Part shown: positions 57,601-64,000 of the stretch, in pieces | Numbering within the stretch: the stretch's first letter is position 1 | Layout: each line of letters opens with the position of its first letter | NCBI GenBank assembly: GCA_903813345.2 | Contig: CAIIXF020000010.1 | Span: 14,376,681 to 14,440,680, forward strand | Length of the DNA: 64,000 bases | Reading direction: 5' to 3' | Origin: Owenia fusiformis | Lineage: Eukaryota; Annelida; Polychaeta; Sabellida; Oweniidae | Position numbers and translations under genes: made by a program | Notes under the pieces: model-generated | Seen by the model: only the letters and a program-made list of their open reading frames with translations | Told to the model about the DNA's origin: nothing | Databases searched by the model: none

Positions 57601-60600
57601 GATAATTAAAACTTTTCAGTGTCCAATTTTGTTTTTTGTTTTGCATCAGCACATTAGATCCTTAGATTAGCATTTAAATCTACATATCATTTTTAATTTT
57701 AAAATACCCCAAAAAGTTCTAGAGATCAAAAATATTTTTGAACCAAAATTCAAATGGAAAAGATCGATATCATACTCTATATGTGCTCCTTTTAGTTAGT
57801 ATAATGAGCCAGGGAAGAAATATAGAAATTTCCCAGGAAAAATCTTGCAGATTAATATAAAACTAATGCTTTTCACACATAAAACATTTCACATTTGAAT
57901 AATATTTACCGTTTGTCCAAACTGGTTCTGTACAATGAGAGTGGGTTGTTGCTGCTGTGAAAGATTAACAGGTAACTGTAGACCCGCTGATCCTGCTATC
58001 TGTGCACCCCCCTGTCCTAGCACCATGGTGGGTTGTACAGTGGCAGCAGTGGCAGTCTCCTGGGCCTGGCTCACCCCAGCCAGTGTCCTAGTATCCTGTA
58101 TGGCCTATAAGATAATTGTAACATACTATATGTACAAGCTCAGGCAATATTATAGTACTAGTCTATACCCTTTAAGACATAATTAATCAAATTTCAAATT
58201 GACCCATTCCACCACCCTAAAACATTATTGAACCCATTTCCCATTTTGAACCCTGAATTCATTCATATTGCATATACAGGATGGGAAAGTGACACCATCA
58301 AAATATAACCAACTTTTGCCCATTCCCCCAATTTTGATTTCTTACAATTGACTCTATTTACTCTATTGATTACTCACTAAATTCAATGCTTTCTCCATGC
58401 CATTCTCAGTGGTATCTCCATTGAATCCACCTGGAAAATACAAGTTACATTGAAATTATAGACAATCCTTTAGTTAATATATGGGTTAATAGATGTCAGT
58501 TTAGCTAGACACTTCTGAAGCTCAATGACTGCCAGTTTCCAGCTATACAGGGTGGGCCATGAATATCAGAAAGTAATTTTGGATAATCTTTGAACACATA
58601 AAATATTTCTAGCAATTACAAATTAGTAAGGGGGTATATCTTGACACCCCCTTTCAATTTGAAAAGTCTACCTAGTTGGTGTGACCTTCATGCTACATTG
58701 TATAAAGTAAATAATAATACAATATCATAATTTTAACAATAAGTGAAAGGATCATGAAGTTTCTAAAATAAAAAGGGACAAGAAAGCAAAATGATTTCAT
58801 ATTAAAGTGTAATAACTTGTTGATCTATGCAAATAAATGTAAAGATGTTTAGATTTTTATGAACAAAGTACAGTGAATAACAAATATCCAAGGTATAAAA
58901 TAATTATTCTTTGAGATATGAACCAATGAACCAAGAATGAAAATAAATTAGATTGTAGTTCGTGAGACTGGTTTGATCAATAAACTTCATTAGTCATATA
59001 AGAGAGGGGATGTTGTGGGGGATTATTTACAATAAATGTAAATGATGATAATAGTAGAGAGATTATCTTCTATGACACCCAACCATACCAAATTCCATAT
59101 CTAAAATATACATACATATATCATACATACAAGTGGAAACTACAAAAAACAAATGCATTTACTCATAATAACACAGAAAGTCTTCTATTAAGTTCTGTCC
59201 CGCCATTCTACCTGTAATTCTGGCCAACTTTTTCTCAATAATTTTGAAGTTGTAACTAGGTTAAAATTAAAAGGTTCACAAAATTATAAAAAATCTTAAG
59301 TCAATTGTGGCATTATTTCTTTTTTTACATTTTCCACAAAAATCTCATATTTTGCATAACTTGGATTATTCCAGCTCTGCTGAAAAATAGGAGAATTCAA
59401 CCCTTATGATGAAAGCTGGCTATATCAATACCATGAACCCAGTGCGCGAAATAGACGTCCGACATCGGCCATTGGCCTGACAAAATTATAGATGGCTTGT
59501 TTTGATAAAAACACCCAGACATTTTGGCCTGCCAGACATTTGTGGCATTCGTTAGATTGCCCATGAATAGAACCCACATTTCAGTCCGGAAATCCTCCGA
59601 ATTCCCCGCGATTTCGGCTTATTCCATGACTTTTGTTGAAGATTTAAAAAAATTTCAAATATTTTTGTTTTCATACTGAAGCCCAAGATATAACGTGACT
59701 TTTGATTGGCTGTTGTTGTTTGTTGAAATTACGGTGATTTTGATTGGCTATGGATGACTCATTTCTTCATCGTCGTTCGCAAATCGAGTGCATTATCAGT
59801 ATGCCGGATGTAGAAAAGAAATTGAAAAATCGAGCCGGCATCTAAGTCCAAAAAGTCGGCAGTTTGGAAGTATTTTGGGAGTCCGATATCACAAGGTAAA
59901 CGAATTGGTGATAGTTCACCATGCAGATTATGTGAAATGCCGATCACATTCACGGCAGATGCTTTATATTCGATTTTAATTGACGTATTTCTGAATATGA
60001 TTTTGAAAAGTGAAACTGAAAGTGAAACTGTCATCATCAGACATTGTATCATTTTTAATGTTCTGTCCCGTCCTGTCTCGAAAGTATCGTGTCCCGAGAC
60101 CATTTGTACCGTTCCGTACCGTACCGAAATTTATTTGTACCGTGACACCTCTAATATATACCTTGAATTTTAGTCTGTTAGTGGAGTCTGTGTACATAGT
60201 ATGTGTTTTTGAATACCTTGAAGCTTCTGAGAGCAATTCTAAACCGACCAAAATCAGTACAATTTAGTTTGATCAATATGTACATGTTCCTCATGTTTTT
60301 GTAAGGTGAATCTAGGGGGGAATCAACACACCCAGGCTGTTGGTTAAGTCATCAAGTACAGTATAGTGAATGATACATGACATGCAATGGAATTACTTTT
60401 ACTTTGTTAATATTGTACTAAACTAAATCTCATTTTAGAGTGGTTGTGGAGAAATATGGAAAATGAAATTTTTGGCCAGAGAAGTAAGAAACAGGCTGCA
60501 AAAAATTGGCCTGAGAAAAAATGATATGGCTGGTTAAAATCTGGCTGGCCTGCCAAAATGTCTAGGTTAAAAAAATCCTTATTTCACGCACTGTCAGAAC

Positions 60601-60873
60601 CAACTCATAAATTGTTCTCGGAAACACCATTGACTTGATACAAGACTACATCATGCAGTAAGATATACGAAAGTTGATCCAAAAGTTCCGAACTGTTGGA
60701 TCAACCCTCGTATATAAGGTATTTCACACTAGTCATGCAGCACATGCACCTAATAAAATCGTACTACAACTTAAAGTCTATAAGGGAGGATAACACGCAA
60801 CCATGATGCTTATACTGTAGTTGTCTACCTTTACTGCAGTCAACAGGTTCATCAGGATGAGTTTCCTCCTTCA
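53884..60873 (-). CDS. POU class II homeobox transcription factor (Oct1/POU2F, nubbin/Pdm type), nine exons, 5' end missing
   Basis: Nine exons on the minus strand join in frame: 60873-60829, 58430-58378, 58104-57910, 57485-57339, 56990-56787, 56436-56362, 55841-55701, 55160-55055 and 54626-53884. All eight introns are GT-AG, and together the exons encode about 568 residues. The protein has an acidic start (KEETHPDEP), long Q/S/T-rich segments like Oct-1 activation domains, a complete POU-specific domain ([29 protein letters not shown]), a linker of about 27 residues and a POU homeodomain (RRRKKRTSI to [13 protein letters not shown] with Cys50 and Asn51). A Q/S/T-rich tail follows. Such proteins bind octamer-type DNA in the nucleus. 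EKAFL and VVRVWFC resemble insect nubbin/Pdm. The first exon begins within a codon, so at least one upstream exon is missing. A hAT element and one MITE lie in the introns. Confidence 0.95.
55055..55160 (-). CDS. POU gene exon: start of POU-specific domain
   Basis: 106 nt, phase 0 in and phase 1 out. It encodes [20 protein letters not shown] onward to FKQKRIRLG. The donor GTAAGT and acceptor TTTTTTCTAG are good. The splice falls in the LG-FTQ segment of the POU-specific domain. Confidence 0.95.
55701..55841 (-). CDS. POU gene exon: S/T/P/Q-rich segment
   Basis: 141 nt, 47 codons, phase 0 on both sides (acceptor TTTCTAG, donor GTATGG). It encodes a P/S/Q-rich stretch such as [15 protein letters not shown] with no fixed fold expected. 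Confidence 0.85.
55924..56096. mobile_element. MITE family H, copy 2 (intron of POU gene)
   Basis: It begins ACACTAAAACCTGTCTCAG, contains GTGTTCCACTT several times and ends near GTGTTCCACCTTACAGG. Similar in order to 62091-62262 (TGGGACTCTGAAGTGTTC shared). Tc1/mariner-like termini are suspected from the AGTAAAACCTG start and TA context. Confidence 0.65.
56362..56436 (-). CDS. POU gene short exon
   Basis: 75 nt, 25 codons, phase 0 on both sides (acceptor TTTTTCAG, donor GTAAGC). It encodes [20 protein letters not shown] and PKTTQ. Being a multiple of three in phase 0, it could be skipped without a frameshift. Confidence 0.85.
56539..56650 (+). repeat. Tandem 56-bp duplication in a POU intron
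   Basis: Two adjacent units start ATTTCTACATTAGCGATTTG and ATTTCTATGTTAGCGATTTA; each continues with AAAAATGAATCTTAAATTTG. Confidence 0.85.
56787..56990 (-). CDS. POU gene exon: activation-domain segment
   Basis: 204 nt, 68 codons, phase 0 on both sides (acceptor TTTTTTCCAG, donor GTGTGT). The sequence includes [23 protein letters not shown] and [10 protein letters not shown]. This is the hydrophobic/Gln pattern of Oct-1 type glutamine-rich activation domains. Confidence 0.9.
57339..57485 (-). CDS. POU gene exon: glutamine-rich segment
   Basis: 147 nt, 49 codons, phase 0 on both sides (acceptor CTTGTGTAG, donor GTATGA). It opens [20 protein letters not shown] and then becomes almost pure Gln with Leu and Ala. 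The CAA/CAG run could be length-variable. Confidence 0.9.
57910..58104 (-). CDS. POU gene exon: Q/G/A-rich segment
   Basis: 195 nt, 65 codons, phase 0 on both sides (acceptor TCTTATAG, donor GTAAAT). It includes [33 protein letters not shown] and [16 protein letters not shown]. Confidence 0.88.
58378..58430 (-). CDS. POU gene short N-terminal exon
   Basis: 53 nt, entering in phase 1 and leaving in phase 0 (acceptor TTTTCCAG, donor GTGAGT). It encodes [17 protein letters not shown]. The phases match both neighbouring exons. Confidence 0.8.
58431..59439. other. POU gene intron, hAT-free part
   Basis: No exon or repeat was recognised. GGTGGGCCATGAATATCAG near 58551 starts a stretch common in short DNA-transposon ends, but no partner was found. 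Confidence 0.4.
59440..60593. mobile_element. Decayed hAT-type element in a POU intron (about 1.15 kb)
   Basis: The left end CAGTGCGCGAAATA is inverted at the right end TATTTCACGCACTG, matching the CAGNG rule of hAT termini. Subterminal ACATTTTGGCCTGCCAGAC (left, as complement) and GGCCTGCCAAAATGTC also mirror each other. The flanks CATGAACC and TCAGAACC agree at 5 of 8 positions, perhaps an eroded 8-bp duplication. Inside is a BED-finger relic. A second hAT-like end, TAGAGGTGTCACGGTAC on the minus strand, lies near 60153, so elements may be nested. Confidence 0.7.
59826..59990 (+). pseudogene. BED-type zinc-finger relic of a hAT transposase
   Basis: After a stop at 59823 the frame reads [20 protein letters not shown], then a CRLC pair and TFTADALYS. 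SxVWKYF followed by CxxC about 17 residues on is the BED-finger signature found at the N-terminus of ZBED/hAT transposases. The distal His ligands are not visible and no catalytic hATC region follows, so this is a fragment. Confidence 0.55.
60829..60873 (-). CDS. POU gene most upstream exon found
   Basis: 45 nt, phase 1 on both sides (acceptor TGTTTTCAG, donor GTAGAC). It encodes [14 protein letters not shown] preceded by a residue whose first base comes from a missing exon. The acidic KEE motif resembles the IKAED-type (SUMO-like) motif in vertebrate Oct-2 N-termini. It is small, so slightly less certain than the others, but the phase fit is exact. Confidence 0.75.
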
Positions 60874-60914
60874 CTGAAAACACCAAAAATATATATCAAT
60901 TCAGATACACAAAA

Positions 60915-61098
60915 TTTGTTAGAAGTAGAACACACGTAAAGTGGTACACCAAGTGGGAACCTTTCCATAAATGGAACACTTTATGAAACTGTTAACTTAC
61001 GAGTACTAAATTAACCTATTAATGTAAAATAAACATCTTTGGCAGTGGAACACTATTTTTAGGCATCAAAGGTGTTCTACTTATCCAGGTTTTACTAT
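60915..61098. mobile_element. MITE family H, copy 3 (inverted, diverged)
   Basis: It ends CCAGGTTTTACTATAT, the inverse of the family start, and contains GTGGAACACT and GGTGTTCTACTTATCC. The left edge is diffuse. Confidence 0.5.
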
Positions 61099-62090
61099 AT
61101 TCAGATGGTCCCTATAACTTGAACAAGTAACATAGAGATAGTATCAAAAGTTCGAATAATTCACAGCAATTATTTCTATAGGCTTATACAAATATTGCAC
61201 TATTGGTCAAATACACTCCTGAAAAATGGTTGTATCTTTAAGCCAAAATGCAAGCGCAAGTTACTTAATTGGTATGTGTAAGTCGAGATGAAAAAATGTA
61301 CTTGTCACATTTAAGATTTCCACTTCCTTTCATTTGATTTGGTGATGAATTTGAGTGAATGATGTCTTATCATTTCTAAGTTGGATGAATCAAGTATTCA
61401 TTATTCATTATTCATATATTCAGTCTAGCTTTATCAAATATTCTTGAAAGGAATTTTATGAATATTTTCCTCAATTATTCATAGGTTGATATTTAGTTAA
61501 TTTAAAGGCTTTACTACACCTCATTTTCTTATCAAGAAGTACCCTTGGCAAGAGCTTCACTGAAGCTATTCTTTCTTAGAGACAATATTTTTTGATCTAT
61601 CCAATATACAAGTAGTGTCAGAATACTGCGTAAATGTTTTAAACCATCATATTATAACTTACCAGTGAATAACACCTGAGGATATAATTCTCATTGACAA
61701 AAATCCCTCCTGAAAATTCATATTCACCTGGTCATTCCCACATTCAATCAATTTCATGGTATAAACCGCTGGTTCTGACTTGAATATAGGTTTTATACCA
61801 GGGTCAATATGACACTCTCAGTATAAAACTCATATTCAACATCTATAGGTAAAAATTCTCTCTAAAGTGAGAAAATAACAATAATCCTCTTAAATGTTAT
61901 CATATAAGGCAATAAAAGGTACATTTGAGATGATTAAGATCATAACAGCATCAAAACTGTAAATCATTAGTTACAGTGAGAGGGTGGGATGGTTTTCTGA
62001 TGTTGATTCAGGGTATCTAATCGGTAATTAGAACATCTAGGATTGACTGTAATTAACAAATGAAGCATTCACTGATCCTCTGCAATTTAG

Positions 62091-62262
62091 TACAGTAAAA
62101 CCTGGCTCAGTAGAACACCTTTGATACCTCTAAAAAGTGTTCCACTTGGGAGGTGTTACACTTGCAGAGGTTTAAAATTATCTCAGTTGGTCTTGGGACT
62201 CTGAAGTGTTCAACTACCAGAAGTGCTCCACTTCTAGATGTGTTCCATTTAACAGGTTTCAC
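62091..62262. mobile_element. MITE family H, copy 4
   Basis: It starts TACAGTAAAACCTGGCTCAG and runs through AAGTGTTCCACTTGGGAGG and TGGGACTCTGAAGTGTTC to TAACAGGTTTCAC. Closest to copy 2. Confidence 0.65.
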
Positions 62263-64000
62263 TTGTGCATAACAGTAATTCAGTCAAAATAATATATCTT
62301 TGATATCAAATCTATTTGCATGACATGATTAACTGAACATTGTCACATACATGTTTGTAACTTTAGGGAAAATTGAGGCCTTAAAATCTCTTGGGAAATA
62401 CTGATTATTATTTGATACAATGATGGTTTTTACACTCACACAGGTATGGCCTTAAGAAATGCAAAAATAATACATAAACATGAGCAATCCCATCATTTGC
62501 ATTCATTTGCATGTCATAAGGTCATACAAATATCCACAAAATATTGATAGGAAACATGTTAAATGTTGTAAAAACCTACTGGCTAGTTTCTTCATTTCAG
62601 TTTTGAACAACAATTATATAAAACCACAGGTTTGACTGCCAATATTGAAATCAATCCTATAGAATCCTCCTCCTTACTGAAGAGCTTTATAGCAGAAAAC
62701 CTGATCAGACTTTTATAGGCATGAATTGTTTCTAGATATTTCAATCATGCTGGTGAAGATACATAGATAACATCTCATAGGGGTAGGATAATTACCCCTG
62801 ACTGGCATAGGACTCCTTACTTCTTATAGTGGTTATCTTTTTTTTTATTAGAATTGAGAGAAACAGGCTGAAGTGCTGATTATGACTCAGTCATAATTTT
62901 ACAGTCCCAGTGATCTCTCCAGCATGGAACCATGGCAACCACTTGATATTTTGAAAACATGCTTGCAACTACTGTAAAAACATTTGCAACCACTTAAAAT
63001 ATAAACTTTGGTCAAAATTGTGGGAAAAAGAATTTTGCTCCCACACTTGAAGAAAATTTTGGGGAGAACACAGAGTATGTAAGACTTCAATACAAGAAGA
63101 TCATAATTCAATCAAATTTTGCTAAGAAATCTAGGGTTCGATCAAATCAATCAGCGTGACCAGATAGCGGCAAGTCAGCAGTAAAAACCTGTTGAAGATA
63201 TACATAATTCATGAATTAACACATTAAGATAAATAGGTTCTAGTAAAGGCACCTGTGCACGATCAGCCATTTTTGATTAGATAATTGTGCCAAATACTGA
63301 CTGCAATCTAAACATGCACATCAAAGTCTCATTATTAAGGGAGACTTTAAACAAGATTGATGTCAGACATTTAAATCTAGTTTAGGAGAGGATTGAAGGA
63401 CATTTTAGTATAAAGTGTTACCTCACCTTTTCAATCACTGAAAATGGAATCATTCTAATTTAAGAGGCACATATTATTGTATTAAAGTTAGTGGTCGGAG
63501 GTAATACCGCATTACCGGCAACGGCACTAATTTGACCTAATGCCGGCATCAAAATCTTCTTACCGGCAATGGACGGCATTCAGCTGAATTAGATTCCCGG
63601 GCAAAATCAGTCAAATTCCTTCATCAGTATGATCTCTATAGTTTCTTTTCTCACTTATTAACTAAACTGTTATGTATAAAAACCGATTTGTGTATATAAC
63701 TAAGTAAAATAAACAGAATTAAACCATTTTCCTGAAGTTGAAGTTTCACTTTACCTATTATCGCCCGATTTGAAGTTCAGAACGAGGCTGATAATACAAC
63801 GAACGAAAACGTATTTATTTTACGAGTTTATATCACATGAACCGTTAGAATCAGGATTGTTTAGTGGTTAAAAATGATTCTGAGTGGGTTCTACTGTTTC
63901 TACAGATAAATTAAGTGGTATGTATGGTGTACTATGAGATTTTTGGCAAAATATACCCGGGGAAAACCTTTTTTTTAGCTTTTTTCAAAATACTTGCTAA

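Larger units (their letters stand above)
60594..64000. other. Region upstream of the most 5' POU exon found
   Basis: Apart from the exon at 60829-60873 this holds two MITE H copies and AT-rich DNA. It may be intron or 5' flank. An ATG at 63270 (minus; MADRAQ followed by GTGCCT) was considered as a first exon but its phase does not fit. A hAT-like GGTAATACCGCATTACCGG motif occurs near 63500. Confidence 0.4.

Noticed and set aside
63253-63270. First coding exon of the POU gene (MADRAQ, minus strand)
   Set aside because: The natural donor after CAG leaves phase 0, but the next exon found (60873-60829) needs phase 1. A phase-1 donor a few bases earlier (GATC-GTGCAC) is weak. It may belong to the gene through an unseen exon, but this cannot be supported.

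Overview
The window is animal nuclear DNA: AT-rich, with one spliced gene carrying GT-AG introns, class A GPCR genes, a POU-homeobox gene and many small palindromic DNA transposons. An invertebrate fits best. The general character (low GC, lineage-specific intronless GPCR paralogues, nubbin/Pdm-like residues in a POU class II homeodomain, very many MITE-like repeats) suggests a lophotrochozoan, perhaps a bivalve mollusc. No feature seen here fixes the species or phylum.

Three paralogous, apparently single-exon rhodopsin-type GPCR genes lie in the left and middle of the window: a 5'-truncated copy at 3-767 (+), a complete copy at 10688-11878 (-) and a complete copy at 46344-47540 (+). They look like part of a tandemly amplified, gene-converting receptor family. 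The DNA between them is almost wholly repetitive or unrecognised.

The repeats include two large foldback elements: 2305-6361, with arms of about 850 bp and an interior of two tandem arrays, and 39894-44791, with arms of about 720 bp. There is also a CpG-rich inverted-repeat element with a roughly 10-11 bp internal periodicity (8866-9667). One palindromic family with CACCCTATG ends is present as three size classes (849, 650 and 253 bp), one copy nested inside a TTAA-flanked element (36280-37547). Other small inverted-repeat families have CACGGG, CACTGGCGG or AAGGAGGATTGG ends. Two probable LINE reverse-transcriptase 3' remnants lie near 18.3-19.8 kb.

The right end (53884-60873, minus strand) holds nine exons of a POU class II transcription factor (Oct1/POU2F, nubbin/Pdm type). 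All introns are GT-AG and all reading phases fit. The exons encode an acidic N-terminal piece, Q/S/T-rich activation segments, the POU-specific domain, the POU homeodomain and a Q/S/T-rich tail. The 5' end of the gene was not found and probably lies beyond position 60873 or outside the window. Its introns and flanks carry a decayed hAT element with a BED-finger relic and four copies of a short MITE with AGTAAAACCTG ends.

No tRNA, rRNA or CRISPR array was recognised. All repeat and splice calls were made by eye, without alignment software, so edges of diverged repeats are approximate.
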